The position numbers and the translations under genes are program-made. Of a DNA stretch of 64,000 nt, positions 35,260 through 44,401 are shown in pieces. The notes under the pieces are model-generated. The model did not search any database. It had not been told where the DNA came from and was given only the letters and a program-made list of their open reading frames with translations. The first letter of the stretch is position 1. Every line of letters starts with the position of its first letter. This DNA is from Gammaproteobacteria bacterium (GTDB taxonomy: Bacteria; Pseudomonadota; Gammaproteobacteria; Eutrophobiales; Eutrophobiaceae), in the NCBI GenBank assembly GCA_947480335.1, contig CANKCB010000001.1, forward strand, positions 246,669 through 310,668. Direction: 5' to 3'.

Positions 35260-36191
35260 GTGATGCATCTACACAAGGTGGCGTTATGCGGAACGTTGCA
35301 TTAGGCGAAATTTTCAGAGGCAGTATGGGAATGTTTGGCGGCAAGGCTGTGCGGATTGCCGGTGTAATCGTACTGCTAGCCGGTTTACAGACCTACGGTT
35401 TTTACCGGCATTTTGTGCCAGAGATAAACAGTGCCAATGCGAATCTGGACCAGTTGATGAATGAAGTGTCTACCAACATCCAGATGGACAAGGTATTGCA
35501 TGAGCTGGAAAACCTGAAACGTGTGGCCGGTGATGATGGTCTTGCGCAGGAAGTGGTCAAGGTCTATGAACGGTTTATCAAGGAATTTCTTGAGAACCGT
35601 GTGCTGGCGTTAGAGCAGTTCAATAAGGCCGTCAACGCATTTCCGGCCCCTGCTGCAAAACTGGGTGCCGAATCTCTGACCAGGGTTAAAGCCGGTCTGG
35701 ATAAGATTAATCAAATCTATGGTGACCATTACAGTGCATTGGTAGAGGATATCGATAGCACGCCTTTCTATCTGCAACCTATGGCTGCCTTTATCAAGAA
35801 GGGCAATGCGCTGGTATATAAGGTTAAGTTCAATCATGCCCTGTACAATTCAATTGTCGGTGACATGACCGTTGCCAACACCGAATTCAATGAGCTGAAA
35901 CAGGAAGTGAAGGACCCGCATTTCGCTGCGATCATCCATTATGCACAGGCAAGAATGCAGTACACTGCTTTCAAGACCGAAAGCAAGTTTGAATACTATC
36001 AGCAAGCTATCGCCAATCTACAACAGAGCATGAAGCTTGACCCTGATTATGGTTTGCCAAAAATGTTGCTCGAGTATCTGTTGTCTGTACAGGGTAGCGC
36101 TTCAGCAGCGGATGCCAATGTACAAGGTGAAGGTAACGGACAGGCAGAAGGGGAGCGTGGGGTAATTTCCTCAGAATCTCCAAATTTCTAG
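35256..36191 (+). CDS. MxaK-like membrane protein with TPR-like periplasmic region
   Basis: 311 residues. One helix AVRIAGVIVLLAGLQTYGFY (about 31-50), then a helical periplasmic domain of stacked pairs (TPR-like, with YAQARMQYTAFKTES and YYQQAIANLQQSMKLDPDYG near the end) and a loose Gly/Gln-rich tail. ATG 35256 overlaps the MxaC-like stop by 4 bases. It is longer than classical MxaK and the assignment rests on order (R-S-A-C-K-L) and topology. The TPR region probably binds another member of the complex. Confidence 0.6.
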   Translation: MSDASTQGGVMRNVALGEIFRGSMGMFGGKAVRIAGVIVLLAGLQTYGFYRHFVPEINSANANLDQLMNEVSTNIQMDKVLHELENLKRVAGDDGLAQEVVKVYERFIKEFLENRVLALEQFNKAVNAFPAPAAKLGAESLTRVKAGLDKINQIYGDHYSALVEDIDSTPFYLQPMAAFIKKGNALVYKVKFNHALYNSIVGDMTVANTEFNELKQEVKDPHFAAIIHYAQARMQYTAFKTESKFEYYQQAIANLQQSMKLDPDYGLPKMLLEYLLSVQGSASAADANVQGEGNGQAEGERGVISSESPNF

Positions 36192-37166
36192 GTGAACAGT
36201 TCGGTTGTAATAATCTGGTGCGTACTGGCCGTAATCCTGGCATTTGTGCTGTATTGGTTTTTTTCTACTGAACGATCTGCGCATAGCTGGAACAATCGCC
36301 CATCCAGACTGGTCTCGGCACTGGTCTTTTTGGCATTGGTGTTGACACTGTGGACTTCCTGGCTGGAGCGTCCTTCCTATAGTTATAATCCTGAATCCAA
36401 TCCGGTTGCCATAGCGATTGCATTTGATTTATCGCCCAGCATGCTTGCTATTCCGGATCCTTCAACCAACAAGGATTTAACTCCTCGTTATCAGCGTGGT
36501 ATCAATAATTTGTTGGCACTGCTGTCGCAACTGGAAGACCGTCAGGTAGATGTGCTGGTTTCCGTGGTTGGCTTTACCCAAAAGGCAGAAGTCATTATGG
36601 GTTGGGAGAGTAATATTTCCCAGATTCGTGAAATGCTTCAATATGTCATCTCACCCGGGCTATTTACCAGTACCGGAACCAGTATCGAGTCGGCAACCAA
36701 GGCGCTGGTTCAGTCATTCAATACCTTGCCGAAAAATCTAAAAGATGATGCGACCAAGATAGCGGTCATTGTGTCAGATGGAGAAGATACTTCTACTTAT
36801 TCCTATATGGATTATGTGATGGAGGAGCTTGAGGCCAATTCGTTTGACATGATTACCTTGCAAACCGGTTTGCTCGACCAGAATGAAGGTGTGCCTCATT
36901 ATGGCGACTTCGGAGAATTTGTTGATTTTGAGCCTATGAGTGGCAAATTGTTTACGGTTCCCGATGTGGACACCATGATGAAGCTTTCCGAAATTCCCTC
37001 GCATCGTGGTTTGTATCTGCGTGCAGAATCCAGCGGATCGACAGATAAGATGGTGGATTTTATTGTAAGCTCTGCGGATACAGGTATTGGGCTTGACCAG
37101 AAGGTCAGTGTAATACTTGGTTTATTTCTGGTTATCAGCTTGTTGTTTGCAATACAGGTTATGTAA
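36192..37166 (+). CDS. VWA-domain membrane protein (MxaL-like)
   Basis: 324 residues. Two N-terminal helices (about 4-24 and 38-55), a VWA domain with an intact metal site (AFDLSPSM, the threonine in TSTGTSIES and IVSDGEDTST) and a C-terminal helix VILGLFLVISLLFAI. GTG 36192 begins directly after the stop of the previous gene, so coupling is expected. It ends the run; a convergent DMT transporter gene lies 12 bases on. It is the second VWA protein, as in mxaC/mxaL pairs, and probably faces the periplasm next to the MxaC-like protein. Confidence 0.75.
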   Translation: MNSSVVIIWCVLAVILAFVLYWFFSTERSAHSWNNRPSRLVSALVFLALVLTLWTSWLERPSYSYNPESNPVAIAIAFDLSPSMLAIPDPSTNKDLTPRYQRGINNLLALLSQLEDRQVDVLVSVVGFTQKAEVIMGWESNISQIREMLQYVISPGLFTSTGTSIESATKALVQSFNTLPKNLKDDATKIAVIVSDGEDTSTYSYMDYVMEELEANSFDMITLQTGLLDQNEGVPHYGDFGEFVDFEPMSGKLFTVPDVDTMMKLSEIPSHRGLYLRAESSGSTDKMVDFIVSSADTGIGLDQKVSVILGLFLVISLLFAIQVM

Positions 37167-37178
37167 CACCAGTAACAA

Positions 37179-38150
37179 TCAGGGCCATTCAGTTCTGAGG
37201 AAGGGTGCCCAGGAAGCGGGGAGCATTGCAGCAACCATATCAATATTCAATGTCAACAGCAGTGCTCCAAACAAAGACAAACCAATTCCCAGTATTACTT
37301 CGAAATCAAAAAACTCATGATCCCGATTAAGTACCCAGCTGAATATGAGTCGAAAGACCGGGGACAACCTTTGTATCGATACGGCCACAGAAATTGGCGC
37401 AACAGCGAGCGACATATAGCGGAATAGCTGGGAGAAAAAAACCAGCACACCGGAAATAGCAAACCATTTACCTGCTTCCCGATCCAGATTTTTCATAAAC
37501 CCGAATCCACCTGTCAGTACAACAACGAGTAAAACTCCCAATGTTGCTGCCAGATATGAAATCAGGCCCCCAGCGATGCTATCCAGTAATCCTCCGCCGG
37601 ATCCAAGCCCTTTCATGATAAACAGCGGACTGGCGCCATAGGCAAATGCGCTGATCAAGCCCCAGAAAAAACCTTCACCATAGCGAGGGACAAAACCGGA
37701 TTTGGTTTTCTTGGGTGTTTTATCGTGTTTACGGAATGAGGTGACAGCCGGTCCAAACATGACCAGCATGAAACCGGTAAAGCTGAGTGGATTCATGGTC
37801 TCATCCAGAAAAATCATTGCCAGTATGATCGAAATCGGTACGCTAAGTTGCTGAACCGGGCTGGACAGATTTGCCCCCAGCGCATGGGTGGAACGGTAAT
37901 TGCCATAACGACCAATATTAAAATGAATTACGCCTGCCAAAGACATCCAGAACCAGCTATCGGGCGAAAACCGGAGTAGCGATTCCATACCACCAAACGG
38001 AATACATGCCAGAGCAAACAAGGGTACGCCCATGGGAACAGTGACCATCATTGCCTGGACTACACTGCCGGTAAGCACACCACGCCGTATTGATGCGTTG
38101 TTAAATCCAAAAGTGGCGGCAGATGCCAACGCTAGCAGGGCACCTAACAT
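37179..38150 (-). CDS. EamA/DMT-superfamily transporter
   Basis: 323 residues with about ten hydrophobic helices in two EamA halves. Each half carries the conserved helix-ending pattern (first half LSSPVQQLSVPISIILAMIFLDE, second half ISVAVSIQRLSPVFRLIFSW). This superfamily exports or imports small metabolites; the substrate cannot be read from sequence. It stands alone between the mxaL-like gene (convergent) and the two cupin genes (same strand, gap of 127 bases), so it may be the last gene of the cupin operon and serve the island's metabolites. Confidence 0.85.
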   Translation of the reverse strand: MLGALLALASAATFGFNNASIRRGVLTGSVVQAMMVTVPMGVPLFALACIPFGGMESLLRFSPDSWFWMSLAGVIHFNIGRYGNYRSTHALGANLSSPVQQLSVPISIILAMIFLDETMNPLSFTGFMLVMFGPAVTSFRKHDKTPKKTKSGFVPRYGEGFFWGLISAFAYGASPLFIMKGLGSGGGLLDSIAGGLISYLAATLGVLLVVVLTGGFGFMKNLDREAGKWFAISGVLVFFSQLFRYMSLAVAPISVAVSIQRLSPVFRLIFSWVLNRDHEFFDFEVILGIGLSLFGALLLTLNIDMVAAMLPASWAPFLRTEWP

Positions 38151-38277
38151 AGTGCAGCCTTGGCTTGTAAGCGTGTATTACAGTAGTAGCGAGTCATTCG
38201 AGGGAAGTTTTAAAGCAGGCTAACACCAGCACATCACAAAGTGTCTGCAATGTGGTGGTGTTAGCGCATTGTTCGGA

Positions 38278-38883
38278 TCAGACTTTTTTGTTCTTGATTA
38301 ATGAACGTACCAGTTCCGGATTCAGTTTGATGCCCAGTTGGTATTCTGGCGCATTTTCAATCTGTTCAAGATCATTCAGACCACAGTATTTGAAAATACG
38401 ATTGGTAGAAGAGATCAGTCTGGCAGGACGATCCGGGTCGGCGTTAAAATGCTGATGGATCGTATTGGGCGGTATATAAATTACATCACCAGCTTCCCAT
38501 TCAAAGCGTTTGATTTCTTCCTGCGGTTTCCATTTGTATACATCGATAATTTCAATATCGCAATCCTGATGCAGGTCATATCCGCGACCTTCAAGCACAT
38601 ACAGACATTCTTCAGCCAGATGCCGATGTTTACCCGAATGGCTGCCTGGTGGAATGATCTGCATATACGCATCCACTGTTTCAACACGGGTATTCATTTG
38701 TTCATTAATCAAATGCTTTAACAAACCCTGACGTGACATTTCCCACGGCATTTCCTCCGGGGTTACCACTTTCCTGCGTTTGCTATTGCGTTCAGGAGCG
38801 GTTGCCGCATCATCCAGCATGTTCTGGTAAAGCGGGTTATTTACATTCCCTTCAAGCCAGGTTTTGGATTCATCCCATGACAT
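38278..38883 (-). CDS. Single-domain cupin, second half of a split bicupin
   Basis: 201 residues. A cupin barrel in the second half has motif 1 G-x5-H-R-H-x3-E (SHSGKHRHLAEECLYVLEGRG) and motif 2 with PPNTIHQHFNADPDRPARL. Metal-binding His and Glu are therefore present. The N-terminal 70 residues are polar and helical. The start is 2 bases after the neighbouring cupin gene's stop, with its GGGAGGAT site inside that gene. The pair resembles the two halves of the bicupin at 59928. Dioxygenase, isomerase or storage roles are all possible; substrate unknown. Confidence 0.75.
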   Translation of the reverse strand: MSWDESKTWLEGNVNNPLYQNMLDDAATAPERNSKRRKVVTPEEMPWEMSRQGLLKHLINEQMNTRVETVDAYMQIIPPGSHSGKHRHLAEECLYVLEGRGYDLHQDCDIEIIDVYKWKPQEEIKRFEWEAGDVIYIPPNTIHQHFNADPDRPARLISSTNRIFKYCGLNDLEQIENAPEYQLGIKLNPELVRSLIKNKKV

Positions 38884-38885
38884 AA

Positions 38886-39494
38886 TTAATATCCTCCCTT
38901 TGGATGGTTAAGATCTTCTTCTGCTTCCCTGGCAGTAAAGTTCTCTCCTCCCGGAGCTGGTTTGGTATGGCGTGACTCAACCGTTTGCTGGAACAGCATG
39001 TTCATAAACAGGTACATCGGTTTGGTCTTGATAACGAGAGCCCTGGCAGGCTTGGTATTACTCGCGTTGAAATGCTGATGTACGCAGTTATTGTGTACGA
39101 TGGCAACATCGCCTGCTTTCCATTCGTATTTGATTTCATCGTGCACTTCATAACCAACGCCATCAAGAATATAGAAGGCCGCTTCATTGACATGACCATG
39201 TTTCTGGGATTTGCCGCCGGGACCATATTCTTCAAGATGCAGGTGAAAGGTCTGGGTAATACCATCCTTTGGTTCCACATAATGCCGACTATAAGCCTGA
39301 GGACCATCAACAAACTTGATTTCACTGGCTTTGCGTACACGTGGCATGGCACGCAAACGATTCAGTTCCTCTGTCAGGTTGTAGGCACCCTGAATACCCC
39401 GTACGAATATACGGTCCTTTTTGCTGTGATAATAGCCAGCGGGTTGTTTATCAGCGGCGGATTTGGCGCCCTCAACCAGTTTATCCTCTTTCAC
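38886..39494 (-). CDS. Single-domain cupin, first half of a split bicupin
   Basis: 202 residues. A cupin barrel with SQKHGHVNEAAFYILDGVG (H-x-H-x3-E motif 1, metal site kept) and NNCVHQHFNASNTKPARAL for motif 2. It then has an extension with MYLFMNMLFQQTVES that parallels the region after the first cupin of the fused 59928 protein. It is first of the two-gene cupin unit and divergent from the TauA-like binding protein gene across 248 bases, where the palindrome TAAAATTTTA (39527-39536) could bind a regulator. Confidence 0.75.
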   Translation of the reverse strand: MKEDKLVEGAKSAADKQPAGYYHSKKDRIFVRGIQGAYNLTEELNRLRAMPRVRKASEIKFVDGPQAYSRHYVEPKDGITQTFHLHLEEYGPGGKSQKHGHVNEAAFYILDGVGYEVHDEIKYEWKAGDVAIVHNNCVHQHFNASNTKPARALVIKTKPMYLFMNMLFQQTVESRHTKPAPGGENFTAREAEEDLNHPKGGY

Positions 39495-39526
39495 TCTCGT
39501 TCTCCGTATTCGATAACTTGATTAGG

Positions 39527-39536
39527 TAAAATTTTA
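39527..39536. promoter_or_regulatory. Palindrome in the cupin/TauA-like divergent region
   Basis: TAAAATTTTA lies between TGATT and AATCA arms, about 33 bases from the cupin start. The AT-rich composition lowers its weight; it may be promoter DNA instead of an operator. Confidence 0.25.
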
Positions 39537-39742
39537 TCACAATCAGTCGTTAAATTGAATGTAAGTTGGGATCGGTCAGTCGAACCAGATGCATGGTCAG
39601 GACTGGAATTTTTCAGTTGTACTCCGGTTTTCGTATTGACCACGAAATACCAACAGGATAGGCTCCCGATGGTTTGTTAATCACCCATTTTTATCGTTAA
39701 ATATTGCTGAATTACTTCGCGGTCTCTGGAGGCTGTAAATTT

Positions 39743-40807
39743 ATGAATCAATCGAAACTGACACACGTCCGGTTTACGGACACACTGCATTTAGCTATAA
39801 ACAAGCTGTTGCCGCTGCTCGGATTGTTTCTGGTACTGACAAATGCTGCACATGCACAACAACCTACCCAGCTAAAACTGAGTCTGGGTGATGTATCGAT
39901 GAACAAATTGCCGTTCGTGATGGCGTATGACGAAGGCATTTTCAAAAAGAATGGCCTCGATCTGATCCCCAAATTTACGCGTGGATCTGTTGAAATTATT
40001 CGCCAGAGCGGGATCGAAGTGCCGGATGAGTTTATCCTGGAAAAGGGAGAGTTTACGCCTATCAAGGTCGGTGGCGCCGCTCCCAGCATTGTTGCATTGA
40101 CGACTCGTGCCGGTGAGGATGACCCAGTTATTATCGGTTCAACCCATCAGACTGAGCGCTGGCGTATTGTCGGTAAGACAGAAATCCGCTCAGCCGAGCA
40201 ACTCAAGGGTAAACGTATCGGTTATTCCGGTTATGGCGCGGTCAGTCATATGGCTGCCATCAGTTTTGCCCGCGCAATGGGATGGGATCCTAATTTAGAC
40301 TGGTCCATGATGGGTGACGCACTGGGTGTGGATGCGCTGCAAAAAGGCTATGTCGATGCGATCGTTGCGCCCGAGCTGCATGCCACTATGGCGATTAGTG
40401 CCGGCTACAAGGTGATCGTCGATCTGGCCGACTATAATCTTGCCATGGGTGGCTCATCATTTATGGTTGACCGCGAATGGTTGAAGAATAACCGCGACGC
40501 AGCAAAGCGTTTTGTTAAAAGCGCAATCGAAGCTGTTGCGATGCTGAAAAATGACAAGGATGCCTCTTTCCGGGCCATGGGCAAATGGTACCAGATGACC
40601 GATCCTGAATTGATGGAAGACTTTTATGATGAGGCAGCCAAGTTACCGAACAAGCCGTATCCACCTGTAGAAGGCTTGAAAAAAGTGATGGAAATCTATG
40701 ACAGCCACGAGATGAGAAAATATACGCTGGAGCATTTTTATGATGACAGCTTTGTGCGTGAACTGGATGAAAGTGGCTTTATAGACAGTTTATACAAAAA
40801 GAAATAG
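39743..40807 (+). CDS. TauA/NMT1-type periplasmic substrate-binding protein (orphan)
   Basis: 354 residues. The signal peptide ends near TNAAHAQQP. Two-lobed binding protein of the nitrate/sulfonate/pyrimidine (TauA, SsuA, NMT1) class, with LKLSLGDVSMNKLPFVMAYDEGIF at lobe 1 and LKGKRIGYSGYGAVSHMAAI at the hinge. GGAGG at 39727-39731 fits ATG 39743 (11 bases); the open frame begins 39 bases earlier. No ABC permease or ATPase follows, so it is an orphan or works with a transporter elsewhere. Ligand probably an aromatic or heteroaromatic acid by context; this is inference. Confidence 0.8.
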   Translation: MNQSKLTHVRFTDTLHLAINKLLPLLGLFLVLTNAAHAQQPTQLKLSLGDVSMNKLPFVMAYDEGIFKKNGLDLIPKFTRGSVEIIRQSGIEVPDEFILEKGEFTPIKVGGAAPSIVALTTRAGEDDPVIIGSTHQTERWRIVGKTEIRSAEQLKGKRIGYSGYGAVSHMAAISFARAMGWDPNLDWSMMGDALGVDALQKGYVDAIVAPELHATMAISAGYKVIVDLADYNLAMGGSSFMVDREWLKNNRDAAKRFVKSAIEAVAMLKNDKDASFRAMGKWYQMTDPELMEDFYDEAAKLPNKPYPPVEGLKKVMEIYDSHEMRKYTLEHFYDDSFVRELDESGFIDSLYKKK

Positions 40808-40858
40808 TACTCCCGTTATTACTGACTGATCTAGCCAGTTTCCAGGCCTGAAAATCTG

Positions 40859-40890
40859 CTCCCCCTGTAATGATTACATTGCAGGGGGAG
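40859..40890 (+). terminator. Strong stem after the TauA-like gene
   Basis: CTCCCCCTGTAATG pairs with CATTGCAGGGGGAG (one G-T pair) around a 4-base loop. The following TAATAGTTTAG is only weakly T-rich, so it may be a stability stem or a Rho-assisted end. The rest of 40808-41106 holds the oxygenase promoter region. Confidence 0.55.
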
Positions 40891-41037
40891 TAATAGTTTA
40901 GTCAATTCCTGAAGCCCCCTGTCGTTTGCTAACCCGTCTAATTGCGGCTTAACCCGGAATTAGCGGGTGCTGTTAATGTATATGCGATAAAAAATCTTGA
41001 CAGCAGGCCTGGTTTGGACAAAATTATGCCTATAAAG

Positions 41038-41049
41038 TTAGGTATCTAA
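41038..41049. promoter_or_regulatory. Candidate MarR operator, copy 1 (before the oxygenase gene)
   Basis: TTAGGTATCTAA contains the inverted repeat TTAG-N4-CTAA. It matches the copy at 47130-47141 (TTAATTATCTAA) in 10 of 12 positions. It lies 69 bases before the oxygenase start and downstream of TTGACA (40997-41002), a possible -35. The island's MarR protein is the natural reader; this is inference. Confidence 0.5.
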
Positions 41050-41106
41050 TTTTATTCTGTCAGTATGGTTCTGCCAGTCAATATGAATTAAGAGGAGGAA
41101 AGTCTG

Positions 41107-42411
41107 ATGCTATCTCATGAAGACAACAAGCTGGTGTGCCTTATAGAAGGTGATGCCCCGATGGGTAAAATCATGCGCAGCCACTGGTTGCCAGCCTGTC
41201 TGACAGAAGAAGTTCCTGAGAATGATGGCAAGCCGATACGCGTACGATTACTGGGTGAAAACCTGGTCGCATTTCGTGACACAGAAGGTCGGGTTGGTGT
41301 GATTGATGAACAGTGCCCACATCGCAAGGCGTCACTGGCCTTGGGCAGAAATGAGGAGTGTGGCCTACGGTGCTTGTACCATGGTTGGAAAGTGGCTGTG
41401 GATGGCAAGATTGTGGATATGCCTTCTGAACCGGCTGAATCCGGTTTTACACACAAGGTTAAACAAAAAGCCTACAAAACCCGGGAAGCGGCCGGATTCG
41501 TCTGGGTATACATGGGTGATCAGGAAAACGTGCCTGAGTTTCAGCCACCGGTATTCCAGCCAGAGGAAACTACCAAGATAGCCATTGCCAAGACAATTAT
41601 AGATTGTAACTGGGCGCAGGTACTGGAAGGGGCCATAGATTCCGCCCATTCTTCGACACTGCATTCGACTGATATGGTGCCAGCGAAGGTGGAAAGGGCA
41701 GGTGCGTCTGATTCGCTCTGGTATCGCCCATCCACTGACAAATCTCCTCGCCTGCAGGTTGAAGCTACGCCATTTGGCTTTCGTTATGCAGCAATCCGTC
41801 GTCCGATTAAGGACGCTGCAACACATGATTATGTTCGTACCTCGTTATTTATAGCGCCATATACGGTACTCATACCACCTAACAGCCGCTATAGCGTGGC
41901 CGTGTTGCATGTCCCCGTGGATGATACCCATACGGCATTTCATTTTATTGGATTCGGGAAAGCAGATTCCACGCCAGACACGGAAACCTGGCGCAAGTTT
42001 CTGGGTTTGCAGATTGGTATTGATGTGGATGCCTCGTTCAAGCGTTTTAACACCTATGCGAACGATTATGGACAGGACCGTACCCTGATGAAAACCGGTG
42101 TCAGTTTTACCGGTATTCGTGGCATACCCAATCAGGATATTGCCATGTGGGAAACCATGGGTGCGATTGCTGATCGATCAGAAGACAAGCTGGGCGCCAG
42201 TGATCTGGCGATTGTTGAATTCCGTCGGCAAATGGTCAAGGCAGTTAAATCAGTTGCAGTCGGTGGCGTTGCAATTGGTACAAGCCCCCGGGTAACCCAA
42301 TGCAAGCTGCAATCGTTTGAAGGTATTGTTCCCAAAAATTCAGAGTGGCGTAATATTGGCCGGGCACCGGAAGAATTGCCGCTGGATCAGTTGAAGCAAC
42401 AGTCGCAGTAA
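41107..42411 (+). CDS. Rieske aromatic-ring oxygenase, phthalate 4,5-dioxygenase-like
   Basis: 434 residues. The Rieske centre is C70-x-H72...C89-x2-H92. The mononuclear iron site shows D177, H180 and H185 (IDSAHSSTLHSTD), with the bridging Asp. Closest in plan to the alpha-only phthalate dioxygenase (OphA2/Pht3) family, which adds O2 to the 4,5 positions of phthalate using the PDR-type reductase encoded at 46131. AGAGGAGG lies 8 bases before ATG 41107. The following decarboxylase-like and nadC genes are in the same direction. The true substrate may be a phthalate analogue. Confidence 0.85.
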   Translation: MLSHEDNKLVCLIEGDAPMGKIMRSHWLPACLTEEVPENDGKPIRVRLLGENLVAFRDTEGRVGVIDEQCPHRKASLALGRNEECGLRCLYHGWKVAVDGKIVDMPSEPAESGFTHKVKQKAYKTREAAGFVWVYMGDQENVPEFQPPVFQPEETTKIAIAKTIIDCNWAQVLEGAIDSAHSSTLHSTDMVPAKVERAGASDSLWYRPSTDKSPRLQVEATPFGFRYAAIRRPIKDAATHDYVRTSLFIAPYTVLIPPNSRYSVAVLHVPVDDTHTAFHFIGFGKADSTPDTETWRKFLGLQIGIDVDASFKRFNTYANDYGQDRTLMKTGVSFTGIRGIPNQDIAMWETMGAIADRSEDKLGASDLAIVEFRRQMVKAVKSVAVGGVAIGTSPRVTQCKLQSFEGIVPKNSEWRNIGRAPEELPLDQLKQQSQ

Positions 42412-42454
42412 TCAATAATAGCGAAACCGGCACACACTTCAGGAACAGCCAGCA

Positions 42455-43444
42455 ATGAAACTCAATCTCTCCGTTGCCATAGGCAACTATGACCGCATGC
42501 GACCACTGGTGGACGGCGAAGTCCAGATAGATGGCGTCAACCCGGTGTTCATGTTGCAGGAACCGGAAGAAATGTTTTTTCGTGCTTTTCGCCATGCGGA
42601 CTATGACATCACTGAATTATCGATGAGTAGTTATACCGTTAAAACTTCCAACAATAATTGTCCATATATCGGTGTGCCGGTATTTCCATCGAGAGCTTTT
42701 CGTCATACCTCGGTCTACATCCGTACCGATCGGGGTATCGAGACACCGGCTGATCTGAAGGGCAAGCGCATCGGTGTTCCGGAATACCAGTTGACCGCCA
42801 ATGTCTGGGTGCGCCTGTTTCTGGAAGAAGACTATAAACTCAAACCCAGTCAGGTAACCTGGTATCGGGGTGGTTATGAAGAAGTTGGCAGGGTGGAAAA
42901 AATTAATCTGAACCTGACAGATGGCGTAAAAGTGATCAATATTCCTGAACATGAAACGCTAAGCCACATGCTGGCAGAAGGGGATCTGGATGCTGTGATC
43001 GGTCCACGTGCTCCTTCCTGTTTTACCAATGGTCATCCCCATGTAGGTTATCTTTTTAAAAATCCCCAGCAGGAAGCGCAGCAGTGGTATCAACGTACCG
43101 GTATATTTCCCATTATGCATCTGCTTGGTATACGCAAGAGCCTGGTGGCCGAGCACCCCTGGCTACCCTTTTCGGTGTATAAAGCATTTGAGCAATCCAA
43201 ACAAATCGCCCTGACCCGTCTGACAGACACCTCTGCAACCAAGGTTACCCTGCCATTTGTGGAAGAACAGTTGCTGGCAGCCAGACGGTTAATGGGCCAT
43301 GATTTCTGGTCGTATGGTTTCGAGGCCAACCGTCATGCGCTGGAGCGGTTCCTGATTCAGCATCATGCTGAAGGCCTTTCCTCCAGGCTGGTCAAGCCGG
43401 AGGAGTTGTTTCACCCGGCCAGCATGGAGCAGTTCAAAATCTAG
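42455..43444 (+). CDS. 4,5-dihydroxyphthalate decarboxylase-like protein (Pht5 family), copy 1
   Basis: 329 residues with a binding-protein-like two-lobed fold but no signal peptide, as in Pht5/OphC decarboxylases that turn 4,5-dihydroxyphthalate into protocatechuate. Landmarks are FRHADYDITELSMSSY, GKRIGVPEYQLTANVWVR and RTGIFPIMHLLGIRKSL. It follows the dioxygenase gene by 43 bases. Two divergent copies occur at 50905 and 52067. Homologues are also annotated as ABC binding proteins, so catalysis should be tested. Pairing with the Rieske gene favours an enzyme. Confidence 0.8.
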   Translation: MKLNLSVAIGNYDRMRPLVDGEVQIDGVNPVFMLQEPEEMFFRAFRHADYDITELSMSSYTVKTSNNNCPYIGVPVFPSRAFRHTSVYIRTDRGIETPADLKGKRIGVPEYQLTANVWVRLFLEEDYKLKPSQVTWYRGGYEEVGRVEKINLNLTDGVKVINIPEHETLSHMLAEGDLDAVIGPRAPSCFTNGHPHVGYLFKNPQQEAQQWYQRTGIFPIMHLLGIRKSLVAEHPWLPFSVYKAFEQSKQIALTRLTDTSATKVTLPFVEEQLLAARRLMGHDFWSYGFEANRHALERFLIQHHAEGLSSRLVKPEELFHPASMEQFKI

Positions 43445-43525
43445 ACTGAACAGTGATAAATTTCTGGGTATCACTTCAGTACCTGCAGGATAAATCCGGT
43501 TTAATTTCAATTTTTGGACATTATT

Positions 43526-44380
43526 ATGTACTCAATCAATCAAAACGATCTGGACGAGGCAATCAAGGCCAATGTTGCCGGTGCACTGGCAGAAGATATC
43601 GGTAGTGGCGATATCAATGCGGCACTGATTCCGGCAGACAGGATCGCTACTGCGCGTATCCTGTTTCGACAATCCGCGATATTGTGTGGTCAGGCCTGGG
43701 TGAATGAGGTGTTTCATCAACTGGATCCTGCCGTGGTGCTGGACTGGAAATTCCCGGATGGTAGCCGCGTCAATCCGGATGAGGTTGTGGTCACGATGTC
43801 GGGTAATGCCCGTTCCCTGTTATCGGGTGAACGCACAGCATTGAATTTTTTACAGATGCTTTCGGCTACGGCGACCCGTACGGCGTATTTTGTTGAACAA
43901 ATCCGTGGTACCAGGACCCACCTGCTGGACACACGCAAAACACTGCCAGGCTTACGACTGGCACAGAAATATGCGGTCAAATGCGGCGGTGGCGAAAATC
44001 ACCGCATGGGACTTTATGATGCATTTTTGATCAAGGAAAACCATATCGCTGCCAGTGGCAGTATTGCCGAAGCGGTAAAGGCAGCGCGCATACTCGCGCC
44101 GAACAAGGTTATTGAGGTTGAGGTGGAAACGCTGGATGAACTGGATCAAGCGCTGGCTGCCGGTGCGCCGATGATTTTGCTGGATAACTTCAGTCTGGAG
44201 CAGGCCCGCGAGGCCGTCAAACGCACAGCTGGTCGGGCCAAACTGGAAGGTTCCGGCGGTATCAACAATGAAACCTTAAAACCAACGGCAGAAACCGGTG
44301 TGGATTATATTTCTATGGGGACACTGACCAAAGATATCCAGTCTGTTGATTTGTCGATGCGTTTGTATATCGAATCATGA
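43526..44380 (+). CDS. nadC: Nicotinate-nucleotide pyrophosphorylase (quinolinate phosphoribosyltransferase) NadC
   Basis: 284 residues. NadC converts quinolinate and PRPP to nicotinate mononucleotide, CO2 and PPi, in NAD synthesis. The fold and site residues are intact: [49 protein letters not shown] (arginine and lysine that hold the dicarboxylate), [21 protein letters not shown], and the C-terminal SGGI and SMGTLT. ATG 43526 chosen; a TTG lies 12 bases upstream. It is embedded in a phthalate-type operon, not with nadA/nadB. Whether it is the cell's only nadC or a pathway copy cannot be told. Confidence 0.9.
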   Translation: MYSINQNDLDEAIKANVAGALAEDIGSGDINAALIPADRIATARILFRQSAILCGQAWVNEVFHQLDPAVVLDWKFPDGSRVNPDEVVVTMSGNARSLLSGERTALNFLQMLSATATRTAYFVEQIRGTRTHLLDTRKTLPGLRLAQKYAVKCGGGENHRMGLYDAFLIKENHIAASGSIAEAVKAARILAPNKVIEVEVETLDELDQALAAGAPMILLDNFSLEQAREAVKRTAGRAKLEGSGGINNETLKPTAETGVDYISMGTLTKDIQSVDLSMRLYIES

Positions 44381-44401
44381 CCGCTGCAGCCTACAGGCTC
44401 T

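Noticed and set aside
31281..37166. Reading the MoxR-DUF58-VWA set as a BatABCDE aerotolerance operon
   Set aside because: There is no BatD/BatE-type gene and the third gene is a 334-residue MxaA-like protein, not the short DUF4381 type; order and sizes fit mxaRSACKL better.
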